45,412 bases of DNA from Acanthaster planci (lineage: Eukaryota; Echinodermata; Asteroidea; Valvatida; Acanthasteridae). Made by a program: the position numbers and the translations under genes. Below, one piece after another: positions 1-11,068 of this stretch. The stretch spans positions 277,880 through 323,291 of the forward strand of contig NW_019091428.1 in assembly GCF_001949145.1 (NCBI RefSeq), given 5' to 3'. Positions within the stretch are counted from its first letter, which is position 1. Each line of letters opens with the position of its first letter. The notes beneath the pieces are model-generated. The model saw only the letters and a list, made by a program, of their open reading frames with translations, made no database searches and was not told the origin of the DNA.

Positions 1-1605
1 GAGACGGCAGCTGCAAAGTTAGAGCATCAGGTTACTCCATGGTCAGACCTGAGCTTATTGGTCTAGCAGAGACAGCAGCTGCAAAGTTAGAGATCCAGGT
101 CCAATGCAGCTCTGAATCCCACCAAGGCAAAATGCATTGGTCCATCACAGAAAAGATGATTTGTGCAGGCAAATAGATGATGGTATGCCTCGATTGCATG
201 CATCTCAGAGCCCCTGGAGAGTGAACAAGGATCATGTGTCAGAGCGCTGAGGGCGATCAAACCTTGGAACCCAATCCTTGGAACCCAAACCTATTACCGT
301 AAGATTGCATACTGTAGTTCCTCCAAATCTCTTTTTATTGCCTTGGGATGAAAAGGAAAGGGCATACTATTTCTCTTTAACCTTTTTATAGGTATGTGTC
401 TGAAGGTATGTGCAGGCGTGGCATACATAGTGTGGACCTCTGCACAAAAGAAGTCCACATAATGTAGGGTGTGGTGGCGTAGTGTGGACTCGCACACGTC
501 CACACAATGTTCCCCCCCTCTAAAAACAAGTTCAGAGACATTTTGGGGTCAAGGTTATCTGTGGCAAAATGAAAAGGAACAGTCCAGGGAATCACCTTCA
601 AAAATCTAGCTCGAAGGAGTTTTCCTAGTTAGAGAAAAAGGAGCATTTTCCTCAAGTTTCCTTAACCACAGGAGAACAAAGGAAAGTCCACACTTTGTAT
701 GTAAAATGGGTATGTGTGGGTGAGTTTGTTTCTGCATTCAATCGGGGATCTTGAACAATAGAGGACAATAAGGTCCCCGATTGACGGAGGGTCCCCGTAC
801 AAACAAAAGAGGAACAATAAGGGGTCCCCAGTTGCAGGAAAATACACACTTGTGTGTGTAAAATAGTTTTGTCAGTGTGATAATTTGAGAAATACATGTA
901 TATTACACATGAATTTGAAATTTGGTTTGTAGATTGCTTCTGGTGATAAATCCTAAGAAGACTATTCCATTTTGGGCTGAAAGGTCAAAGGTCAATGCCA
1001 AGGCAGCTAAAAATAATAGAAATCTTGTCAAAGCCATACCTCGAGATTTTTTTTGAGTGTGAACTTCAAATTTGGGTTTGTTGCTTTGGGCAATCCTAAC
1101 AAGCCTGTTGCATTTTGGTCAGAAAGGTCATGGTCACAACGGCTAAAGCAGCAGAAAGCTGTTTAGCATAACAACTTGAGAAACACTTAGTGTGTGAACT
1201 TCAAATTTGTTGGTAATCCCAACAAGCTTGTTGCTTTTCAGCCTGAACGGTCAGGGTAAAGGTCACAGTAACTCAAATGGCATATCTTTTTTGTGGTCAA
1301 AAACTAAAGTTGTTGAATTAGGCATGGGCTTGGCGGGCCGGGTCATCTGTGTTTGTCAACACATCATTCTGGTTATGAACACAAACGCGCCACCTTGTAT
1401 TTACAGTAAATTTTATAGATTTGCTTTTTGCTATTAATGTAAAAATAGCGCAATGCGCGAAGTTAGAAGACCGCATTAGGCAGGGTCTAATGTGAACCAT
1501 GCAATACACTTAATATCACACTGTTTGTTGCCATGGATCGACCAATCAGAATTGAGAAATTAAGTTTGCTTGAAGGTAAGATGTGTTTTACCTTTTTTCC
1601 CTCAG
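1..1605. other. Intron of the IAP gene upstream of its UBA exon, with short repeats
   Basis: No BIR domain (zinc-binding Cys/His module) or other conserved exon can be read here on either strand, so I treat it as intron of the plus-strand IAP gene ending at the acceptor at 1604-1605. It holds a direct repeat of about 68 bp (copies starting at 1 and 69, sharing GCAGCTGCAAAGTTAGAG), a short tandem TTGGAACCCAA near 265-290, and the minisatellite listed separately at 905-1300. Confidence 0.5.
905..1300 (+). repeat. Three-unit degenerate minisatellite (~130 bp unit)
   Basis: Three head-to-tail diverged units start near 911, 1057 and 1190. Each opens with a GTGAACTTCAAATTTG-like block, then an AATCCTAASAAGCYTGTTG-like block, then one or two AGGTCA words near its middle. 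In the first unit AGGTCA occurs twice with one base between (982-994), a DR1 nuclear-receptor half-site arrangement. Unit order and spacing are seen directly. Any regulatory role is only a possibility. Confidence 0.7.
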
Positions 1606-3255
1606 ATGAAGCCATGAACAGCCGCTCGGCCAAGCACATCCTGGAGATGGGCTATGATGCCGACCTGGTCAGGGAAGTCATCGGTCACCAGCTCCGGACG
1701 GCGGGGCAAGAGTTCCAAAACGTCAACGACCTGCTGGAAGCCGTGTGGCAGGCCGAGGAGCAGAGAGAAGCCGGCACCTGGCAGAGAGAGGACGGGAAGG
1801 AACAGAAGGGTAGGGCCTCTACAGGGGTAGAGAAGTTCACAAAGGAGGTGCCCGAGAAACAGGTCAAGCATGTGGAGAGGAAGAGGGACGACCTGAGCCT
1901 GCTGTCGGAGAAGCTACAAAGCATGAGCGTCGGCAACCACATCTCTGGACAGGGCAGAACCACTGGAGCAGGTAAACATATGCCTTTTTTCATGTGGAGT
2001 GTAGGAAATGGTGTACGATAATTTGGAGCTGGCGTCGTCAGAGGTTTTTTTTTTTTTTACGAAGATGTACTGAAAAGACTGGAGTATTTGTTGACGAATA
2101 AATGAAATGAAATGAAAGATTCATTCCAGACCTTGTGCAAACATTTGCTTTGCACCAGGATCCCAAGTATCATTTTTGCCATTCTTTAAACATCTTTTTG
2201 TTAATTTTGTGATACACATGTACAGTAATATGGAAAATAAAACCATATTCTACCATTAAAATCTGATTCAGCATTTTCGCTGGAGAACTGCTTGGAGCCT
2301 TCAAAATTCTGTGCTATGCAGGAGGCAAGCAAAACATACATGTACATGTAAACTTTCAAAGAGGGCAGTATTTTTTGTTTAACCACTTACTGCCGGGGGA
2401 CCCAGTCTTGGGTTTGTTTTTTAACAACCGGACAAAAGAGATGGGCCTTGTAACAAAAGACCCTACTCAGACCAAAAGACTGAGCTGCAGGGAATTTCCA
2501 ACATTTTTTCAGTTGTCAATAGCGGAGGTAATCCGTCATTGTTTTGAAAGATTATACCACTGTTTGTGGCATTCAGCGCGAGCGGATTACTACCAGGGAC
2601 AAAAGCTTCCAGTGATGACAATACAATACCGCTGCATGCTAATCTGACCCGTATTGAAAAGCCGTTAACAGCGCACTGTGTTGGTTTCTGGAACAAAAGA
2701 AAAATGCATAACACCGCACAATCTGGGCTATTTTTAACTTCAGCAGGCCTTGCTGAACGTCTAGTAAACATGGATGGATGGTTGTAAACATTTAGTAAAT
2801 GAAGTTATGAATTTTTAAAGAAGCTTTAAAACAGAAAAAAGTGAAAACTCACCCGGCCCAGCAGAATCAACATGAATAAATGGGCCCGGCACAAAGTGGT
2901 CAATATTGGCTCGGTTCTACACTTGTCAATGCTGAGGAATCCCCTGAAACCTTCCGGTAGCTTTAGGAGGGCCACAGAGGGTTGGGGACACTACGTCATG
3001 AAGCCATTCTGTGGCATTTGTTCACATGTTTTAGGCTTTTCTTTCTCATTTGTCCTTCCAGCGGTCGACATGGAGCGGGAGGTGGAGAGACTCCGGGAAC
3101 AAAATCTGTGCAAGGTTTGCATGGACAACGACGTCAATGTCGTGCTCATGCCGTGTACGCACTTTGTGGTGTGCGATGTGTGCGCCAGGTCGCTTATGTC
3201 CTGCCCAATCTGCCGAGGGACCATCACAACCATCGTCAAAGTGTTCAAGTCCTGA
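1606..3255 (+). CDS. Inhibitor of apoptosis protein, C-terminal two exons (UBA + RING)
   Basis: Two exons, 1606-1971 and 3062-3255, join in phase 1 (G plus CG gives Ala) and end at TGA 3253-3255. The first encodes a UBA domain with the MGY loop, then the VNDLLEA helix typical of BIRC proteins, followed by a Lys/Glu-rich linker. The second encodes a short helix (MEREVERLREQNL) and a C3HC4 RING: CKVC, PCTHFVVCDVC, CPICR, with the family's hydrophobic C-terminal tail ending VFKS. In this family the UBA binds ubiquitin chains and the RING dimerises to act as an E3 ligase on caspases and signalling proteins in the cytosol. No CARD lies between UBA and RING, so the layout resembles XIAP more than cIAP1/2. 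BIR repeats are not in the window; the gene is 5'-truncated by the window edge. The exact paralogue cannot be told. Confidence 0.9.
1972..3061 (+). other. Intron between the UBA and RING exons of the IAP gene
   Basis: The donor is GTAAAC at 1972 and the acceptor TTCCAG ends at 3061. It contains a T-run at 2045-2059 and a full-length MITE (2379-2903, listed separately). No coding exon such as a CARD is recognisable. Confidence 0.75.
2379..2903 (+). mobile_element. Non-autonomous TTAA-flanked MITE, copy 1
   Basis: The left end reads TTAACCACTTACTGCC and the right end (2881-2903) reads GGGCCCGGCACAAAGTGGTCAA, which is a decayed inverted copy. The interior matches the element at 38811-39412 over its length in the same orientation. 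Shared blocks include GGCCTTGTAACAAAAGACC, GATTATACCAC/AGTATACCAC, GGGACAAAAGC and ACACCGC-CAATCTGGGCT. TTAA at the termini with a CC start suggests a piggyBac-type target site. No transposase reading frame is present. The mutated right TTAA (TCAA) indicates an old insertion. Confidence 0.8.
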
Positions 3256-5850
3256 TTGGAGCGTGTCTATGTAGTTGTTGATGCAGGAGAAAAAACTACA
3301 GCTTGGTATTAAAGGGCCAGACTGTGTTTCCCTTGGTGAGTTCGTAAACCTGTATTGGATATGAACAGCAAAGAGCTGACCCCTGCGGGTTTCACAGAAA
3401 ATTTATTTGAGAAAGTGAACGAGCATACTCCCTTTTGGATTTTTAGTCAGGAGAATATCTTAGACAGGGATCATCCGATCCAAAGTAAATGAACAGTTGT
3501 TGAGGGTTTTTCTTCTGACTTGTGCTTCGCTTTTGAAAACAAAAAGCCAGATTTAAATACTCTGTATATCCACGTATAGTGGTAAGAAGTGATTGTAATT
3601 AGAAGTGGTAGTAGTTATGATGTTGCAGGTGAGGCATTGGAAGTTATGAAGTGCACCTGTTTGCATGGAGATAGATTTGATCTTCATGCTAATTGTTTCA
3701 TGGTGGCGTTTTGTTTTGTTTTGTTTTGTGTTGATGTGTTTATGCCACTTACTGATTGAAAAAGAAATCACCACTTCAGAGTTTTTGTTTGCCTTTTGAT
3801 TAAAAAAACAGAGACAAACATAAAAAATGAGTAACAGAATTTATAACAGCATAGTAAGTAGTGACTACGTTTATACATGTAAGTAGTTAGTAGATGTACA
3901 ATGTAGCCGTGCTGTGGAAGTACATGTAGTACATGTGACCCACTCTGACAAAAAGAGTCGCAAATCGCCAGAGCCACTTAGTAAAAGGTTCTTCAAAATA
4001 ATTTTGCCGTGTAAATCAGTAGGAACCCACGGCATTTCTCGCCGAGTATCCACTTTCTGAGTGATAAATCCAAACAAAAAATATCAATCTGCTCTTTCCA
4101 GTACAAATGAAAACTTAAGAAGTGGCACTGGCTACTTATGACTTATTTTCACAGAGCGGGTCACTTATGTAGATAGTTAGACTTGCCCATCACACTGATT
4201 GCTTTACATTGTTTTGCTTCTTGGTGACGTGCTAAAATAAAATGTACGTTGTAACTTGTTGTTGTGATGGGGTTTCAGTATCAGTGATGGATAGTGGACA
4301 GTGAAGTCAGGGTAGTACGTGACAGCGTAAGAAAGGTAGATAAAGGCACAAGGTTGTTGCAAGGGGAGATTGCACAGGGAAATAAAATCGACCCACCCCC
4401 TTTGAGGAGAAAAGATGGATTGGAAAGTTTCCTGAATTAACTGTGAAGCCTCAGTAACCAACAGTCTAAGAGTAGTTTTTGCCCTGAATGAAAAGTGGAA
4501 ACAGAGCCAAGACTTTGTTCACTATGATTTATTCGGCTAACTAATAAAACCCAGGCCCCACGAGGTCGAACCCTCACGTCTTCTTGGGTTTTCCTTGTTC
4601 CTTTATGTACCCGTTAATCCTTGCGTCGCTTTCTTTCAGAATGCTAGCTAGCAAGTAACATACCTGCAAGACTGCAATCCTAAAAATTGGTGAGGATTAT
4701 TAGCCAGGTTGTCTCGAGAGCACTTCAACCTGGGGGTTCTAGCTAGAAGGAAAAAAGTAAACTCTGGCTAAGTCACCGGAAATCCCAATTTTCTCTAATG
4801 CATCTCCATTAGATTTTTATTTCTAGGTTGGCTTAACAGTTTGTCACTTTGCTAAAGTTGGCGTGTTACTCTCGGTCTCATTTCCACAAAAAGAACACAA
4901 CAAAATCCTTTGTGTTAGTCGGCATTGGAAAAAATCCCACATTGGCGGCAATTTCTGGGCTGTGGATGGCAAGAAGTGTCAGTGAAAAGTCACACACTCA
5001 TGTCCATTTATTGGCACAGTCCATGATCGCTGCATCGATGCTTGTTAGGATACCTCCCATCGCATGCACTGATATCATGAACAGATCTCAGACCTTTCTC
5101 TGCCAGCACGTGTACATTTGAGGATAACACATGTACATGCCATGTAAAAACTGTATGGATTTTTCCTGCAAAAAAAATGTGTATATAATATGAGGGTATG
5201 TAGAGTAAAACTGGATAATTTCTACTTTACCGCAGCCCAATCATGAGACGAGTTAGATTGTGAGCGCAGTTTCATGGAAGCACTCACAAGACTCAAAGCA
5301 TGTGTGGCACACGGGTTTCTACTGCCCAAAATAGCGAGAATGGAAAGGAATGGCCGAGAGCCAGTGACCCCAGCGACGACCCGGGAGTGCAGACATTCCA
5401 GACAAAGACACTCTGAAAACATGAAGTGATCAAAAACTTGTGAAATACTTCGCGAATGAGCTGGTTGACAGATCTAGATGCCCTTTTATGCGTAGGCATT
5501 TTCCGCTTTCACTGGTATTTTGACAGTTCTAGTACACGTAGGCCTATTTTCAGCAGTCCTGTGGAGCGTGATTTTTTGTTGGGCTGTCACCAGGTGAATT
5601 CAGCATTTACCGGTACATGTATGCAGGCACTCCATTCGCACTGCACTGATAGACCACTGTGCTTCACAAAATCTAACCCCAATGTCAAAACTTCGGAGCA
5701 TTGCAAATCATGCTACATGTACATGTTTTCATTGTGTCTATGCCTTCCTCCATGCTCGGACAAGATATTTTGAGCACTGCAACCCTATCATTACACATGT
5801 TACATGTACGTTTACATACACATATGCATAGGTCATCATTTCATGTACAG

Positions 5851-5935
5851 TAAGTCAGCAAAATGACAACTTACAGTAGAAGCCGGCCTTCGTGTAAGTT
5901 GTCACAAATTTTGGGGTCCCGAGGGTGCTGACTTA
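5851..5935. repeat. Nested inverted repeat with TAAGTCAGCA ends
   Basis: Outer arms TAAGTCAGCA (5851-5860) and TGCTGACTTA (5926-5935) are exact reverse complements. Inside them TGACAACTTACA (5864-5875) and TGTAAGTTGTCA (5892-5903) are also exact. The same TGCYGACTTA word recurs three or four times in ZMPSTE24 intron 3 at 18400-18600, so this is probably a small dispersed element. Confidence 0.55.
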
Positions 5936-7124
5936 GCCGGAGTTTACTTTACAACAGGAGCTTCTGTGGAAGTTCTGAACTAGCTTAGCGAAGTCAAATT
6001 GGGCTTAGCCCAAACAGATTATCGGATCACTTATGTCACGTGTTGAGACCAGTTGTATCTGGTTGTCACCTAGAATTTGCTTAACAGCTGTATTTTTAGC
6101 CAAGCAGTTAAGTGGAACTGGACCTATGGTTTTCCTGATGCTACTATAACAGAGAATAGTGTTCAGTATCCATTGCTCTCTGTGAATATAAACTTGTTCT
6201 TGTTTTAGGATTACCTGTAATGCAAAAAACTGTGGAAGCCAAACTGCAAAGAATCTGGCTTGTAATACACATCTGCATCTGTCTTTTTTACCTCAAAAGT
6301 ACAAATTCTCTCCTAAAGAGCTGAATAGAAGTTTGAAAAAGAGTCGTTAACCCTAATAACTTGCCAGCCTTTTGTTAAAAGCCACTTACAAAACTTGGTC
6401 CACAGTATGCCCGGGAGTACTCTCCTGCTATTGACATGGCACACCAACTCTCCTGGAGCCCATTTACATATGTCCATATGTTTATGCAAGGCTGATCAGT
6501 GATGCAATGGTAATGGTGGATGTAGGGCGTTGAAAGTAACGGGATGCTGTCAAACATACGTCTAGAGAACCTTGCAAATTTTACGTATTCGTTGATTGTA
6601 TAAAGAGCAGCACCCTGCCGCATAACCTACGCAGAAGAATGCCACTTTGCCATGCACTCACTTATCGTGGCCAGTAGAAACCAGACAAAGTACCCAAGTC
6701 AGATTGTGCATGGCACATGTATGTTTGTTATACACAATTTTTATATTTTTTTCTAATAATTATATATATTCATTTATTACAAGGCGGCTAGCAAATAAGT
6801 AAGTTTCAGGGGGGGTTAATGTCACTAAGTTTGGCAGGAATTGCGAAGGCAAGAGACAACTTTACTGATTTTTTTTGGGGGGGTCATGTTTCCATAAAGC
6901 CTTTGAGGAGGGGAGGGCAATAAAAGAAAGTGTCATGAGGTAAAACACGTTCAGACATTTAAATGATTTTATCACAGGTAAAAATGTCTACTCAGATATA
7001 AAGGATATTACAAACTTGCTTCACAAATTATTTCAAGAAGCTTCAAGACGCGTTATTTGCAAGCTATAATTAAGTTAGGTAGCTTAAAACCAGTATCCTC
7101 AGAGCCAGGCAACCAGTCACCCCC

Positions 7125-7197
7125 CTGAAGACGAACAGAGCATACCGTTCGGAACGTCGAGTGTCTACCATTGGTTCTCCTAAGAACCACACACTCG
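7125..7197 (+). other. Folded motif resembling a degraded hammerhead-type core
   Basis: CTGAAGA at 7125 is followed by CGAAC...GTTCG (a 5-bp stem), then GAAC, then CGAGTGT pairing with ACACTCG (ending 7197) around an inner hairpin GGTTCT/AGAACC. CTGANGA, a stem and GAA is the hammerhead core order, and TA follows the last stem. The expected GAAA is GAAC, and extra bases precede the third stem, so catalysis is unlikely as written. Similar words occur in retroelement repeats of marine animals. Confidence 0.3.
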
Positions 7198-7716
7198 TAA
7201 AAGAGATGTTTTCTTGTACATGGTGCAACCGCAAGCCTACCTAACTTCCACCATGCATAGCTTCAGACCTTATCTGCAAGCTATAATGTTGGGCCTGCAT
7301 CAGATGTGTTTGTTATATATGCTAAATGGTTTTGTCACTTTAGAAAGGCTTACATTTCTATACATGTATATTAAATACCTGAATAGTCATGTACTAGTCT
7401 TTAGGTTGAGTTCATTGTGCATGTACCCATGTTCTCATTTACTTTTAGTTATTAGTCAAAGGTCTGCAGATATAATAATGGTAATCATATCAACTTGCAA
7501 AGCACCTTGTATGGATGGATATATTCATATTCCTGCTCATTGACCCACTCTGCTTAACAGCTATGGTTAATTGGAAGAAATTGGCCACCTGTAGTAATCT
7601 AGGACTAGATGAAGCAAGTAGTTTTGTGCAATCAAGGAGCAAGTAATTTTTGCCTGAGTACTGGGACAGTCCCCATATTTGGTAAGAAATGTGCCTGCTG
7701 TGCACCCAGTTTTACA

Positions 7717-7876
7717 AGCAAACTTCTGTGCAATATAACTTTGAAAACACAACAACTGTTAAATAACAGCCATCTGTTGATAATGAAACAAGCCTGAGGG
7801 TAAACCTCAGACTTGTTTCATGGCTGTTATTTGACAATTGTTGTGTTTTCAAAGTTATATTGCAGAGAAGTTTGCT
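7717..7876. repeat. 160-nt near-perfect hairpin (long inverted repeat)
   Basis: The left arm starts AGCAAACTTCTGTGCAATAT at 7717 and the right arm ends with its near-exact reverse complement at 7876. The arms pair almost continuously through AACTTTGAAAACACAACAA, ATAACAGCCAT and ATGAAACAAG...CCTGAGG to a loop of about 5 nt (GTAAA) near 7800. The left arm has roughly 10 unpaired extra bases (CTGTTGATA region). It is most likely a foldback MITE. A transcript would form a long dsRNA stem. Confidence 0.8.
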
Positions 7877-8792
7877 GAATGCTCTGAAATTAAAAAGAAA
7901 ATACCTCAGGTTTATTTCAAATTTTACAAAATGACAGAACGGGAACTTCGGTTATTATTGGCTTTATAAATACTGACCATGTAGCAATAGGGACACGCTG
8001 CCATGATGCTAGTGTCTTTTATATTGCAAAGACATGGCCTGACGACAATCATTTGTTCCAGTTGCCAATGTTTAATGTTTACACATGATATGTATTCAAG
8101 AAGTATACCTGAAACTGGATTTAGGGGTGGAAACTTACCTTCCCAGTTGTGTATCTTCGGTTCTTAACTGGTTATTTGCCAAGATGTTTCAGTGTCTCTG
8201 CAGTGCAGGAATTTACAAAGGAGTGACATGACCGTAGCTATATGCAAGTACATTATGAAACTCTATGTACTAATGTCTTTGCCATTTCTGTAAATAGTGT
8301 GGTGGTTTTGTGTTCTACCAAGTCTATTCCCCTACGGTGTGTGTAAATCATATTGATATTGGAAGACTGATGGCATTTGAATGTGATGAATGCATATTTG
8401 TTCTATCATTTCTATTTTTTCGGCATCTATATACAAAGGAGAACTGAATTGCAGTGAGCTACTATACTCGTACAAGTAGAGAAGCTTTAATAATCCATGA
8501 ATAGTGTGATGGTTTTTGTTTTAAATATTTCATCATAACAATTGTAGACAGCTTTATGCACAGTTACTGCTCATTAAGAATGACAAATGTATTTTTGTAC
8601 AATCAATCACCTGTGTTCTATGGAAATCACACATGTGTATGTTCTTTTTACCTATTTTATGAGGTTAGATTTACTTTATGGTCAGTTATATGACAAGAGT
8701 TACTGTGACTCCTACAGTAGGCCTAGTTTATTCAATTTTACCCAATGATATTCCATGTGGTTCCACTTGAAGCTCGGTAAGCAACTAAAATA

Positions 8793-8965
8793 CAGTCGAA
8801 CCTCGTTAATAAGAGAGCATTGTCAGTACAAGGTCCTGCTTATAAACAAGGACTTTTTTAGGCCTAAATCCTTTGCTTTTCAATGTTTTTAGTCCTAATA
8901 TCAGGTTCCTGTCATAACAGGAATTTGCCAAGTCCGAAGGACCTCTTATTAATAGTGTTCGACTG
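8793..8965. mobile_element. TA-flanked MITE with pogo/Tc1-like ends
   Basis: TA at 8791-8792 is followed by CAGTCGAACCTCGTTAATAA, and the far end reads TTATTAATAGTGTTCGACTG followed by TA (8966-8967). The arms are inverted copies with few mismatches, and about 173 bp lies between the TA dinucleotides. CAGTYGAACCTCG-type ends with TA duplication are typical of pogo/Tigger-group Tc1-mariner derivatives. There is no coding capacity. Confidence 0.75.
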
Positions 8966-10719
8966 TACATATTGTACATAATGTACTCTGGCATACATGT
9001 GGGCAGGTTATTTGCTCAACCATTTATATTTTAAAAGCTGAATGCAATCGTAACATTCTGTGTAAATATTTTCAATGGCATGACATCGTAATGACCACAT
9101 ACCACTATGACTCAATATGTAAGAAACGTACACTATATTTCTCTCAAAATTAGTGCAATATATGTATGTACATGAGCGTGCGGATGCTGTGAATTGTTCA
9201 AATGTGAAGCAGTAATAAGGTTGAAGCTCATGCATGTAAACGTTGCTTACAAATGCGCATGTAGTGTGTATTGTGACCTTTCTGGGACTTGCGAGTGAAG
9301 ACAGCCTTTCCCTGAAGTACGCCTAAATTCACCATCAGTATTGATCAATCTGTCGATGGGACAAACCTATTGTGATTTAAACTGGTTCCCTATCTCTGAC
9401 CGCCATGGAATTATAATCGTGTAACACAACAGAAATGTCAGGCTCTGACTAAAAACAAGGTCCGAGAAAAGCCTAAATGTAGTCAAGACTTTAAATCTAT
9501 ATTCAAAATAAAATCCCTAAAAAATCAGACTTTTGCCCGGAAACCAGGATCCCTCAACAAAATGTGGCAATTTTAATTTGCCCTGGCTTGAGCATGTGCA
9601 ATAATGTCCATGCTGAAATTTTCATGTACTTTCTCATGCAAATGACATGTGGCCTGAATGCATACATTTGTGTACTCACTACACAGTATTTTGCTATGAT
9701 AATTTCAAATCTGGATCGGAAATTTTCCAGTGTCAGATCAGAACTCAGTGTCGGTCCTTGCCTATCCTCAATAGGAACACTGACAGTCCAGAATTTGACA
9801 GAGCAGCTGAAGGTTGCCAGTGTTAACTGGCAACTGCCAAGACTTTGTTCTGCCTTATGAGCTAAATCTTATAATCTAAACTGACAAGAGACACAAGACA
9901 ATGTAAAAGCATACGTGATCCACCACCTGTCAGTTCAATTGACCTGCCTCCAAAGATATGGGTGGTCTCAGATCTAGTCGAGATAGAATGGTGCCACATC
10001 AGGGAAATCCTACCTCCATCGTCATTCCAGCTTGTGCCCTGATACATGTAGTTCATACGGAACTGTTCATTGTGAATGAATTGTGTCGCTTTGTCTGTAC
10101 TCAGCTTTGTACACAGGCAATGCTATCAGACAGCCTCATTCCCAGGGCTGTAAATGGCTAAATGGTAACAGAAATAAGCCGGATTTTAAAAGTTGGAGTT
10201 CATTAAGTCGTTGCTATCCAAGCACTACATGCAGTCACATACGCTATATAGATTCGTGCCGTTCATGCATAGAGGTTAAATCAGTGTTTAACCAGAAAAA
10301 CTGTAGTGGACTTATAGTTGGATTAACAGCTGAAGTGGATTTAATCATCACCATTAAAGAGAAGTAGGCTTCAGAATCAAGTACTGTGACATTGTTTACT
10401 TAATTGAAACTAGTTTGATAATGTACGTTGTGCCTATTCTAGTCATAAGGTGCTTCTGAGGACTTTGTCACGCACGAGTAAAAAACTAAATCATTTGACA
10501 AAGCCAACAGGTACTTTTATTTGTGAATTTGATCCACAAAGTCTCAATTGATGAACCGAGTAGGTTGAGTCACATAATAAACTTTTTTACTGAGAAGTGA
10601 CCGAACATATGAACCCTTCGGAAGAACAAAGCATGTTTTACAGTTCACAGGCCTAAACACGGTTCCTCAGAAAACTACACTTATACAAAAATGTGCTCAA
10701 CCACTTGTTTTGATTACCT

Positions 10720-11068
10720 AGAATAAGCCATTTGTGAGTTAAATTTGAATAAAATTGAGTATCCTGATTGTACATAAATGCAACAATTTGAATTCCCCAG
10801 ACAAAAGACACTGTTGTTAGACCTTGTGATTTGGGGCAAGCTTTTGCATCTCTGGAATGGATTGGTTCCTTTGTGCCCTTCTTATCCATTGAAAACGGTG
10901 TATTGTTGCAAGGCGTCTCTTATGTAACTACGCAAAAGCTTGCCCCAGATCACGAGATATAGCAACAGTGTTTTAAGTATGGAGAATATAAATTGTTACG
11001 TTAAATATGAATTTAAAGAACTTGGTGAACCAGATCTTAATTCAAATTTAACTCGCAAAAGGCTTATT
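10720..11068. repeat. Foldback element with ~130-bp imperfect arms
   Basis: The left arm is about 10720-10847 and the right arm about 10931-11068. The best paired segments are GGGGCAAGCTTTTGC with GCAAAAGCTTGCCCC, ACTGTTG with CAACAGT, and GAGTTAAATTTGAA with TTCAAATTTAACTC. The roughly 85-bp centre is unique. It is probably a non-autonomous foldback transposon; no target duplication could be fixed. Confidence 0.65.
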
